From assembly GCA_032716605.1 (NCBI GenBank), contig CM064512.1:23251810-23315809 (forward strand): a DNA stretch of 64,000 nt, read 5' to 3'. The notes under the pieces are model-generated. The model was not told the origin of the DNA. It worked only from the letters and a program-made list of their open reading frames with translations, and ran no database searches. The position numbers and the translations under genes are program-made. Positions 11,170 through 20,953 of the stretch are shown in pieces (position 1 is the first letter of the stretch; each line of letters begins with the position of its first letter). This DNA is from Paralithodes platypus (taxonomy: Eukaryota; Arthropoda; Malacostraca; Decapoda; Lithodidae).

Positions 11170-13392
11170 GGACCAGGCTCCTCCGACCATAAACTTATCT
11201 CTGTCACCTGTCCTATCTCTCCAGTACAGCCACCCGATCCTCCTAGCCGGCGGCGCTTGTGGCACTTTGGCGCTGCCGACTGGGAGGCTCTTCGGCAGTA
11301 CTTCTTTGATTTCCCATGGAATGATTTCTGCTTCCATGGACGGGGACCCTCGGAGAGTGCTGAACGCATTACCGAGGTAATCCTATCGGGCATGGAAGCA
11401 TACATTCCATTCTCTTTCTCTCAGATTAATGCTAAAAAATCTTGGTTTACTCACGCCTGTTCTACTGCTGTCCGCAATAAGGAGGAAGCATTCAAACGGT
11501 ACCGACGCCTTAAAACTCAAGACTCTCATTCTTCATATGTTTCTGCCCGGAATCAAGCCAAATCTGTTCTTCGACTTGCCAAACACTCTTTCATCAATAA
11601 TAAATGCACTGAACTATCCAACTCTAGCTCTTCCCAAGCTTTCTGGCATCTAGCCAAAAACCTCTCCAACAATTTCTCTTCCTCGTCTTTCCCTCCCCTT
11701 TCCCACTCTGATGGCACAACCATCACTTCTTCCTCTGACAAAGCTAAACTCTTCGCTCAAACTTTTGCTAGAAACTCCACCTTGGATGATTCCGGTGCTA
11801 TTCCTCCCTCTCCGCCCTCCTCTCTCTTACTTATGCCTAATATCGTAATCTCTTCTAAAGATGTACTTTCTACCCTCTCTGGGCTTAACACTAATAAGGC
11901 GTACGGTCCGGACGGTGTTCCTCCTGTTGTTCTCAAAAACTGTGCTTCCGTGCTGACTCCCTGCCTAGGCAAACTCTTTCGTCTCTGTCTATCCTCTAAC
12001 GTCTTCCCTTCATGCTGGAAGTTTGCTCACATTCAACCTGTCCCAAAGAAGGGTGACCGCTCTCATCCCTCCAACTATCGTCCAATTGCTCTTATCTCTT
12101 GTCTTTCTAAAGTTTTTGAAACTATTCTTGCTTCCAAATTTCTTAAGCATTTCTCTTCTCATAATCTGCTCTCAGATCGCCAGTATGGCTTCCTTAAGGG
12201 TCGCTCTACTGGTGATCTTCTTTCATATCTTACTAACTCTTGGTCATCCTCCTTTCGGGACTTCGGTGAGACTTTTTCTATTGCACTAGACATATCGAAA
12301 GCCTTCGATAGAGTCTGGCATAAATCTTTAATTTCTAAACTACCCTCCTTCGGTTTCTATCCCTCCATCTGTGCCTTTGTCTCTAATTTCCTTTCTGGCC
12401 GTTCCATAGCTGCGGTTGTGGACGGCCATTGTTCACTTCCTCACCCTATAAACTCCAGTGTTCCTCAGGGCTCTGTCCTATCTCCTATTCTCTTTCTAAT
12501 TTTTATAAATGATCTCCTTAACTGTACCTTAATTCCCATCCATTCATACGCAGACGACTCAACCTTACACTACTCCATTAGTTTTTCAGAACGCCCCAGC
12601 CAGCAATCCCTCAACGACAAACGTAATGAAGCCATAGAACTCTTAAATTCTGATCTAAATACTATTTCCAATTGGGGCAGAGAAAACCTTGTTAACTTTA
12701 ATGCTTCCAAAACCCAATTTCTCCATCTATCTACCCGTCAGGATCTCCCAGCGGACTATCCCTTATTCTTCAACAATACAAAAATCAACCCTTCATCTTC
12801 TCTCAATATTCTTGGTGTCTCTTTTTCTTCTGCTCTCATTTGGAAGGACCATATTACCAGTCTTGCTAAGGCAGCCTCCCAGAAGCTGGGTGTGCTCAAC
12901 CGCCTTAGGGGGTTCTTTTCCCCTGCACAGCTTCTTGCTCTGTACAGGGGCATAGTGCGCCCTTGTATTGAGTATTGTTCACATGTGTGGGGAGGTTCCT
13001 CTCACACCGCTCTCCTAGACAAAGTTGAAAGGAAGGCCTTTCGTATCATTAACTCCCGTCCACTCACCAACTCTCTTCAATCTCTCTCTCTCCGCCGCAA
13101 TGTTGCATCTCTCTCGCTATTCTATCGCTACTATAATAATCAGTGTTCCTCAGAGCTATCCCAGTGCATACCACCTCCTTTACGTAGGGCACGTGGTACC
13201 CGTCTTGCAACTCAATCCCACCCCTACTCTGTGCAACTCTCCAACCCAAGAGTGAAACGTTACTCTCAAACTTTCTTCTACTCAACATCTGAGCTCTGGA
13301 ACTCTCTCCCAGAATCAGTCTTTCCCTCTTCCTATGACTTAAATTGCTTCAAACTCCGTGTGTCCAGGCATTTTGGCTCGAACGTCCCTTGA
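11170..13392 (+). CDS. Reverse transcriptase of LINE family J
   Basis: Uninterrupted frame of 741 codons with no native start, because the N-terminal endonuclease is missing. Visible motifs in order: SDHKL at the endonuclease end; a Trp/Phe-rich linker; the RT finger PVPKKGDRSHPSNYRPIALI; ALDISKAFDRVWH with the first catalytic Asp; SSVPQGSVLSPILFLIFIND; YADDS, the catalytic box; LNILGVSF; and IEYCSHVWGG in the thumb. The C-terminus RHFGSNVP is shared by all copies. It reads as intact polymerase and is therefore probably the youngest of the four J copies here. Jockey superfamily is confident; the exact clade is not. Confidence 0.85.
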   Translation, partial: GPGSSDHKLISVTCPISPVQPPDPPSRRRLWHFGAADWEALRQYFFDFPWNDFCFHGRGPSESAERITEVILSGMEAYIPFSFSQINAKKSWFTHACSTAVRNKEEAFKRYRRLKTQDSHSSYVSARNQAKSVLRLAKHSFINNKCTELSNSSSSQAFWHLAKNLSNNFSSSSFPPLSHSDGTTITSSSDKAKLFAQTFARNSTLDDSGAIPPSPPSSLLLMPNIVISSKDVLSTLSGLNTNKAYGPDGVPPVVLKNCASVLTPCLGKLFRLCLSSNVFPSCWKFAHIQPVPKKGDRSHPSNYRPIALISCLSKVFETILASKFLKHFSSHNLLSDRQYGFLKGRSTGDLLSYLTNSWSSSFRDFGETFSIALDISKAFDRVWHKSLISKLPSFGFYPSICAFVSNFLSGRSIAAVVDGHCSLPHPINSSVPQGSVLSPILFLIFINDLLNCTLIPIHSYADDSTLHYSISFSERPSQQSLNDKRNEAIELLNSDLNTISNWGRENLVNFNASKTQFLHLSTRQDLPADYPLFFNNTKINPSSSLNILGVSFSSALIWKDHITSLAKAASQKLGVLNRLRGFFSPAQLLALYRGIVRPCIEYCSHVWGGSSHTALLDKVERKAFRIINSRPLTNSLQSLSLRRNVASLSLFYRYYNNQCSSELSQCIPPPLRRARGTRLATQSHPYSVQLSNPRVKRYSQTFFYSTSELWNSLPESVFPSSYDLNCFKLRVSRHFGSNVP

Positions 13393-13493
13393 TTTTGGCC
13401 CTGTCACTCTTTCAACTATGGGGGAGGCACTCGCTATAGGCAGTTATGCCTTTTGCCTCCCTCAATCACATAGAAAAAAAAAAAAAAAAAAAA
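11170..13493 (+). mobile_element. Jockey-superfamily LINE, family J copy 1 (5' truncated, polyA)
   Basis: Begins inside the endonuclease (GSSDHKLISVTCPI, open from 11170), carries a complete RT frame, a short 3' UTR (CAGTTATGCCTTTTGCCTCC) and a 20-base A tail at 13474-13493. Three further copies of its 3' part occur at 27442-27882, 35073-36632 and 54783-55566. Both flanks are the same degenerate minisatellite, so a target duplication cannot be called unambiguously. Confidence 0.85.
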
Positions 13494-13853
13494 GTGTACA
13501 GGCAGCAAGTTAAAGCACAGGACTGGGATTAAGCAGAGTACTCTGACTAGTGTACTGGCAGTAAGTTGATTACCCAGAATCTGCACAGGGACTCGAGTTT
13601 ACACGGACCAGTGTACTGGCAAACTGTCGTCGCTAAAGCTATACAATTCTACCTTTTCTGTATTTTAGGCAAGTGGGACAGTCCAGGAAGCTCCAAGTCT
13701 TTATATCTCTCGAACTGACAAGTGTACGGGCAATTAATTTAGACCAGGAGTTTAGTTTAGGCTAGATGATGTTAGACTTTACTGACCAGTGTATGGCAGA
13801 CCACGTTACACCATGGAATCAGCAGCTACTCAAGATCCTAGCCTGTCTCCCCT
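13494..13853. repeat. GACCAGTGTACTGG minisatellite, right part
   Basis: Degenerate units with (GA)CCAGTGTACTGGCA occur near 13545, 13605, 13720 and 13785. They continue the array interrupted by LINE J. The stretch ends in the CCCCT target site of the BEL element. Confidence 0.65.
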
Positions 13854-14431
13854 TGTCGGGAATAGTGTATGATGATCCCGGCAGTTTTGAGTCCAATTGT
13901 GTATTTGAATTTGGCGGTATTGTATAGTAAGTACGATTTTGGCTAGTACCTTATGTACTGTAGTTTATTATTGATTGTAGGTTAAATATTAACTGTAATG
14001 CATAAATATATACATCAGCTCTAGATGTATCATGAAACCCATCATAGGTTAGAATTATTATGAGCCGGTAGTCATATGTAATCTCGCGAAGCAAGAGAAC
14101 GCCGGCCGTCTGTCTCATCAAATCAGCCGTAACAATCACTCCTCCCTCTGGCCCGGACTCAACATAGAATTCACCATGTGCAACCACGATTAATATATCT
14201 TCAGTCCTACACTAGTACACCACCAGTCCTCTAAGCTAAGTTCATAATGTATTGATATTGTATTATATGAACATTCCTGCATGTCATTCATATGAATTAG
14301 CCGTGTGTAAGAGGACAGGAAGCCACCCATAGAAATCTTCATATTGGTAATTATATTATTTAATTTATTTTCGGGATGAATTCACGTACCAGTGATTGCA
14401 TAATTTAACCTATATATCTAAATTCCCCACA
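13854..14431 (+). repeat. 5' LTR of the BEL/Pao element
   Basis: 578 bp, starts TGTCGGGAATAGTGTATGAT and ends AAATTCCCCACA. It aligns with the 3' LTR at 22942-24396 once the SINE is removed. LTR-to-LTR differences are scattered substitutions of a few per cent by eye, so the insertion is not brand new. Confidence 0.9.
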
Positions 14432-14436
14432 ATAAT

Positions 14437-14454
14437 AGGTCCTTCGAACTCTGG
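14437..14454 (+). promoter_or_regulatory. Putative tRNA primer-binding site
   Basis: AGGTCCTTCGAACTCTGG lies 5 bases after the 5' LTR. It resembles the TGGTCCTTCGAA-type primer sites seen in BEL/Pao elements, with the first base changed. Which tRNA primes is not certain. Confidence 0.5.
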
Positions 14455-14922
14455 TAATTACGATATTACCGTAATAGTTTATGTTTACTTCCATTTTTTC
14501 GCTTGTGATATTACAAATGGCTGCCACCGCGTACAGTGTTGGGCCAACTGCCCTTTCGATATAGTAGTAGCCTACCTTCGTCCTCGTATTTTTTCGAGGG
14601 GGAACCGTCTCTATAGTTTTTGGGGGGTCTAGTTTCCCGGTTTTTGGACGTTGTGCTCCTTAGCTTTATTAGAGGGTTGCTGGGCTAGTGCTGAGTGAGG
14701 GTGGTTTAGATCGGTTCCATTTCGCGCGGTTAGGCAAGGCCTACAAGTGTCTTTGGTTGTTTTTTATATCGCTTTTGGTAGTTTAGGTGTTCTTTATGTT
14801 TTGTCTTTGTGAGACTCGAATTTAAATTTTGCTGGAGGGGAGGGTTTCTCATGTGACCTAATTTAATTAATTTCATAACATAGCCTAGTTGCTTATAGTT
14901 ACGGTCATGAGTGTCGGTGTTT

Positions 14923-14963
14923 GTTGATTCCTAAGCGATAGACAGTCAGTAGTCAGACCTCAT
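14923..14963 (+). repeat. 41-bp direct repeat, copy 1 (left of SGNH ORF)
   Basis: GTTGATTCCTAAGCGATAGA and its continuation to 14963 recur at 15840-15880 with two mismatches. The pair brackets the SGNH-like ORF. Confidence 0.85.
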
Positions 14964-15074
14964 GATTGTGGCTTAATCAACTAGGCTTACCTGAAAAGGT
15001 CCAATCCGTAAGTTCTTCCCCTTAATATGCCTTTTTTGAATAGATATTGCCTTTATTTCTGTTTTAAAATCATC

Positions 15075-15695
15075 ATGGCTCAAAAGAATCATCCCACAGC
15101 CACTTCTGGGAGTGGCATCAGGGTAAATTTTGTACTGTCCGCCTCTTATAATCAGAGCCTGGGGAAAGTGGTTGGCGTATTATGCCATAGCTATGTGAGC
15201 CGCATCGGAGTGTCCCACAGAGAGTACTATGACCCGTGATTTGTGTTGAGGGCTTTTGGAGCACCAGGGGCCACTCTCGACAACATCAGAACCAAGAGTG
15301 CTTCGGATGATCTATTGAACCTCCGACCCGAGATTACTGTACTGGTATTGAGAGGAAACGATGTTGTCTCTGGGATAGTCCTGCAAGAGTTGGCGGTGAA
15401 GATTAGAGATTTGGCCCTGGAGATTGAGGCAGAAACAAACGGTCGTTGCCTTGTACTAGGGATAGAACAGAGGGAGTCTCCTCAGGGTATTCCGGCGGAT
15501 GAGTACCACAAGGTGAAAATCTCTGTGAATGCTCTCTTAAAGAGAAAGCACAAACACCTTGGTGGTCGGTTTTCCCCGTACAGTTTCGGGAGCCAGTACT
15601 TGTCCGAGGATGGCATCCATCTCACCTATGAAGGCAGTGAGCGTTTGTTGGCCCAAATCATCAAAATGGTAAGGGACCATCTTGCGTCGCAATAG
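15075..15695 (+). pseudogene. SGNH/GDSL hydrolase-like ORF inside the BEL element
   Basis: ATG at 15075 begins a frame interrupted by one TGA at 15237-15239 and otherwise open to 15695 (about 206 codons). SGNH blocks visible in order: VVGVLCHSYVSRIG (block I, Ser in the GHSY position with Gly changed to Cys); AFGAPGATLDNI (block II Gly); VLVLRGNDV (block III, G-N); EDGIHLTYEG (block V, Asp-x-x-His). This fits the Ser-Gly-Asn-His catalytic set of the esterase/lipase superfamily. It is a separate frame upstream of gag, not part of the usual BEL polyprotein. SGNH/esterase domains are known in ORF1 of some CR1/L2-type LINEs; their presence here is the notable point. Function in the element is unknown. 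Confidence 0.6.
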
Positions 15696-15839
15696 CCAGT
15701 CTCCTCACTGATAACTCGGGTGTCATTATGTTGTTTTCAGGTTAGATAATTTCCTTTGCCAAGTAATTTAGATTGAAGGGGATGAAATTATTATGTAATA
15801 TCTTGTGTTATTACGTTTGCATTATGAGGGTTTGCCGCT

Positions 15840-15880
15840 GTTGATTCCTAAGCGATTGACAGTCAGTAGTCGGACCTCAT
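15840..15880 (+). repeat. 41-bp direct repeat, copy 2 (between SGNH ORF and gag)
   Basis: Second copy of the 14923-14963 sequence, 39 of 41 identical. It ends about 75 bp before the gag start. Confidence 0.85.
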
Positions 15881-15955
15881 TGTAGTTTATCGAGTTAATA
15901 TATTAAGAGCTTAAAAATTACAGATTTAAAGAAACTTAAGATTTTAAAAGGAGGG

Positions 15956-17422
15956 ATGAAGGAAAGCTTGAATAAGTGCTTAAGAGATCTTGACAAATTT
16001 TTAGACATTGCCTCTGCTGATCAGATTAAGGGCAAGAATGCTACTGTAACTAAATCGCTAGCCACTTTTGATAGTTATGCTCAGCAGGTATGTGGTTTGT
16101 TGTCAAGTCCTGAAGATATGGAAGACGAGATTTCAACAGATCTTGAATATATTGAAGATATTAATACAGCCTTAGCTAGATTAGCTTCAAGTCAAGAATC
16201 GCACACTGTTAAGGTTACCGCTACTCCAAAGGCAACTGGTTTTAACCTTCCGAAACTTACCCTGCCAACCTTTTCTGGGCATCCGACTACCTGGACTGGA
16301 TTTTGGGATATTTTTTAGTGTTCCGTTCATCATAATATAGCTCTTACATCCATCCAAAGGTTTACGTATCTCCGTGGACAGGGTAAAGGGGAGGCATTGA
16401 AGCTAATAGAGGGGTACAAGCTAGAAGCTACAAGCTATGAGTCTGCAGTGGAGCTATTGAAAAGAACTTATGGGAGAGAGGAAGTAATAAAGACAGCATT
16501 AATAACAAAATTCTTCGCTGTAGATCCTCCATCATATGATGTGACAGATTTAAAGGAGTACTATGCCTCTTTTGAGAGCCTCCTCCGGTCAGTGGAGACG
16601 ATGGCTATCACGAGGAAGGAAATCTACAGTGTAAATATCCTGAACAAGGTAGCCTCTCCCCTTTAGGAAATAGTTAGACGGCAACTAAGCGACACTCCAC
16701 TGGATTTAGAAGCGTTGGTGCAGATATTCCAGACTGAAGTGTTCAACATGGAGAGTATTGGACAATACCAACACATGGAGATGTCGCCATCCACTGCGGC
16801 TTTCCCGGTACAGACTTCTAACCAGAAGAGGACGATGTCATCAGGTTGCAAGTTGTTCAGTGTACACGGTCATCCATGGTATCTCTGTCCTAAGTATCCT
16901 AAGGTTACACAGAAAATTGGCAAGGCTAAATCGCTTCACTTGTGTACAAGTTGTCTGGCGAAAGACCACTTCAACAGTACTTGTACAAATTCCTTCATCA
17001 AACCCTGTAAGTATTGCAAAAGAAAGCATTGGCTTTCCCTTTGTACCCAGTCTGATTGGCACGACGGCAAAGAAATGGGGAGAACCACTAAAGAGTCACA
17101 TGATAAAAGTAAAGGTGAGGGTAATAAAGTATCTGCTATGTCCATTGCTTCTAGAGAATGTCAAATGCTTCCTACTATGATGCTGCCAGTAGTGGGGAGT
17201 AATACTAAGCATATAATGATGCAAACCTTACTCGGCCAGTGCTCACAGAGGTCATTCGTTCTGCGGTCATCATTGCCACATCTCAAGTGTACCAGCAAGG
17301 GTCAAGAGAATTTGCGTCTCCATGGTTTCACTGGTGAAGTAGATTCCAGTGACTATGATATAGTGGAGATTTCCTATGTATTGTTAGGGATTTCTATTTC
17401 ATTCAAGTGTCACTGGTTGTAA
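15956..17422 (+). pseudogene. BEL/Pao gag and aspartic protease region
   Basis: One frame throughout, with internal stops at 16316-16318 and near 16664. The N-terminal helical part (LDKFLDIASADQIKGKNATV) leads to the DUF1759-type motif LPKLTLPTFSGHPTTWTGFW. After the first stop follow YLRGQGKGEALKLIEGY and a helical region. CCHC-like knuckles lie near 16850-17050 (CPKYPK, CTSCLAKDHFNSTC, CKYCKRKHWLSLC). The retropepsin-like motif near 17220-17260 reads TLLGQCSQRSFV, where BEL proteases have LxDxGSQxSF. Loss of the catalytic Asp and of the following Gly means the protease is dead. The frame breaks at an insertion starting about 17408. Confidence 0.8.
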
Positions 17423-18600
17423 TTGAGGTATTGTGCTTGTTATGGTGGGTACGATCCTTAATTATTTATGATTGAACATCGTATGCAATGTTATGAGCCT
17501 GTTATAATTAATTCAACCTGTAGACAGCTTCGTTTCATATAGGAAGATATTGTTGTTCAAGAGTGTACAGGAACGAGTGAGGTGAGGGAGGCTTCGTGCA
17601 GACTACCCCCCTTCCGTTCACATTCCATTCTACCCCCTATCGTCCTACACTCGTAACCCTATTCATTCTCCCCCTTTCTTCCAACCCCCTTGCTCTTCTT
17701 AGTTGCCTGACGTACGAATGATAGTGATTATAAGTAGGTAATATTGTATTTAGCTTTTCTAATCGTAAGTAATGTTTACAAGATATATCATAGAGTTCTT
17801 GGTAAAAGTAATACTTTAATTCAGCAAGTATATAATGAGTTGAGATTAATACAGTTAGAGAAGTTGGTATCAGAGCCAGGTGCGCTAAGGGTATAAAAGC
17901 CGCTAGTACCGTAACAGCAGGTAGTGTATTCTCCACCACCATCTTAAGCTGACCTGCCCTGAGTTCGTTTGTAAAAGACTCTCCATGAGTTGAATAAGTA
18001 TCGCCTAGGATTTTTTCTATGTTTATTGATTGCTTTCACTTACTCTCTTGGAGGGTATTGATATAACTATGTATTATTTTCTTAAGAGTTTCTTTATTAT
18101 TTCACATCAATATTTCTCAAATTTGATATTTTCACTAGAAGTAACTTTTGTGTATAATTAATCTTTTAAATAAATTATAATTATATTTTACATACTTTTT
18201 ACATTTTACCATTATATGCTAGTATATTATTTTGTTGATTGTTGGGATAAATCTAAGTCAAAGTAACTAAAAATAACTAATTATGAACGAGTGATAAGCA
18301 AGGAATAACTTTGGGGTTTTTAGGCTAAAACAGCCATTTGATATCAACTGATATTTTATGAACTTGCCACATCTTTTCACCTACCAAGGTTTTAGTGACT
18401 ACAAAGAGAGTTGCTAGTTTTTGTGGAAGTTTAACATACCACTTATTCTTGACTGAAACTGATTGTCATATTTTCCGCATTTTGTGAGGCTAAATAATAA
18501 GTCCTCGTTTTGTGGTTTTTAGTGGAATGTTTCTTTATGTTATGGGTTCGAACCCCGCTCGTAACGTAACAGTATATAGAAGGAATGTATGTCCCATCAT
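17408..18600. mobile_element. ~1.2 kb unresolved insertion within the BEL pol region
   Basis: The BEL frame is lost after FKCHWL and resumes at AVVVDKLPSFYVASEIQPQL near 18601. The block is AT-rich and has no coding. It contains TGGTATCAGAGCCA at 17865-17878, which matches the initiator-Met tRNA primer site used by many copia-type elements. That suggests a remnant LTR plus leader. No clean target duplication was found, so ends and class are uncertain. Confidence 0.4.
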
Positions 18601-20926
18601 GGCTGTTGTGGTCGACAAACTTCCCAGTTTCTATGTGGCATCAGAGATTCAACCACAATTGAAATATATCAGAAGCAAGGGTTTTAAACTGGCTGATGAT
18701 CAACTCTCTGCTAACAATGGAATTATGCTACTGGTCGGAGCTGATTATTACTACGACCTGGTTCACCCAGGATAACGGCGGATAGATAAACTGATATTAC
18801 TCCCCACAATACAAGGGTATGCCATTTCCGGATCCTATGCAACTTCACCTCAAGACGCAAAGGTGGAGGTAGTTACGGTCCTTAAAGTAGCAGTAAGCCC
18901 CATTGGCAAATACGTTAGGTCTACTGTTCCTCATAATCCATGCACTGATACAGATAAGCTATGGGACTTGGATAATATTGGAATTGACCCACATGAACTT
19001 GATCGGGAGTCCAAGCTAGCGTTGAACTCATACGAAGAAACTGTAACGTATGATTCTGGCAGGGGTCAATATGTGGTAAAACTCCCTTGGAATGACAATA
19101 AGAGTAATATACCTACAAACTTCAATCTAGCGCTTGGTAGGTTACGGGGCCTTCAGAAGCAGTTTGTCAAGGATCTAAATTATTGCGAGACTTATGCGGC
19201 AGTACTAGAAGAGCAGGTACAACGTGGATTCGTTGAAAGAGTAGATCCCAGGAAGTATGGGGAAAACATTCATTACCTTGCTCACCATGGGATAAAAAAG
19301 GACAGTTCCACCACTCCTGTTTGTATTGTATATGATTGCTCAGCTATATCCAGTGATCGCTCTTATAGGCTGAATGATTGTCTCTATACCGGTCCATCCC
19401 TGGTCTCTGATCTCGCGCAAATGATGTTACGCTTTAGATGTCGTAGATTTGCATGGGTCGCCGATATTGAGAAGGCCTTCCTGATGCTTCAACTCCATCG
19501 TGAAAACAGGGACTCAACAAGGTTTTTATGGCCACGGGACCCAATGGATCTAGATTCAGAGTATCTGGTCTACAGATTCAGAGTCGTCTTATTTGGAGCG
19601 ACCTGTTCCCAGTTCCTTCTCAACGCTACTATCTTGCGACATCTTGAGGAGGCTGAACTAGATCCTGACTTCAAGAATGAGATCAAGCAGGGGATCTATG
19701 TGGCCAATCTTCAGGGCATTGGAGATGATAAAGATTTATTGCTCAAAAGATGCTGGGAGATCCGCGATATATTTGCCAAGACTCATTTATATTCGAGATA
19801 ATAGTGATCTTTTGAAAGGTCAATTTGCTTCTGACGGTGTAACTACTGGGAATAGTGCGGTGAAGTTTATAGGCCACAAATGGGACACTACCACAGATTG
19901 TATATCCTTCTGTCACACTCCATGCGACAGAGAGATTATGACCAAGCGAAACTGCTTAAGTTTGTCTGCAAGGTTGTTTGATCCCCTAGGCTATTTGCTG
20001 CCTGTAACTATTCGTGTTCGTATGTTTTTACAGCAACTGTGGCGGCTAAAGCTAGATTGAGACACACCTCTCTCGACTGAGCTGCAAGATACTTGGCGGT
20101 TAATTCGGTCGGACCTTTCCACATGTTGCAAGGTCCAACTTGATTGTCAAGTTATTAGAGGTCAACAGGTGGATCTACATGCCTTTGCTGATGCCAGTTA
20201 TAGTGCATACGGTACTGCCATATACTTATGCAATGGTAGTGAAGCGAAACTAGCTATAGCAAAGGCCAAAGTAGCCCCTATTAAGAAAATTACAGTTCCT
20301 AAATTAGAACTTGTCTAATAAAGTTTACACTGGATGCTTATACAGACATACTACAAATTGATAACGTCTATGTTTGGAGCGACAGTCAAATTTCACTTTC
20401 TTGGGTACACAGCCAGAAGATGCTACCTGTTTATGTTTCAAATCGCACTGATGAGATATGTAACTTAGTTCCTACAGCTATCTTTCGCTATGTGAGTTCC
20501 AAGGATAACCCCGGTGACATAATTTCCCGGGGAATCTCGGCACAACAGTTGTTGTCATCCTCTATTTGGTGGCAAGGACCCACATGGTTTACTTCTCCAA
20601 CTCATTGGCCACAGGATTTCAGGGATTGCATATCTGATCCTTCAAGTCGGCCCCAAGATGATGTGTTAAGTAGTTCGACTGTGAGTTCTACACATCAGAA
20701 TAACACGTTGGTAGAGTGGGACCATTATGGCAGCTATGATCAAGTAATGTGTATATTTTCATGGATATACCGTTTCATTAACAACATGAGAAGTCGGGTT
20801 CACAGGTCTTTCCTTAGTGAAGATTCAAAGCAAATCAGACTCCATGAATTGAGATCATCAGAAACAAATTTAATATGTTTAGTACAAAGGGAATCATATT
20901 CTACTGAACATGAAATACTGAACTAG
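18601..20926 (+). pseudogene. BEL/Pao reverse transcriptase and RNase H
   Basis: The frame continues the protease C-terminal region (GIMLLVGADYYYDLV), has a stop at about 18773, then runs 18863-19801 through the RT. Motifs: NIHYLAHHGIKKDSSTTPVC; VADIEKAFLMLQLHRENRDS with the first catalytic Asp; VLFGATCSQFLLNATI; and IYVANLQG, where the BEL catalytic box is YVDN, so the Asp is replaced by Ala. A frameshift near 19790 moves to the frame carrying VKFIGHKWD and LSARLFDPLGYLLPV. RNase H follows (LHAFADASYSAYGTAIY near 20170; KITVPKLEL near 20300, then a stop), and the 20420-20926 frame is the region before the integrase (KDNPGDIISRGI). Confidence 0.85.
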
Positions 20927-20953
20927 GAGTTAAAGGCCAAACCCTCAAACTTA

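Noticed and set aside
18500..18575. tRNA-like B-box GGTTCGAACCCC near 18544
   Set aside because: No matching acceptor stem, D-arm or anticodon arm could be folded around it.
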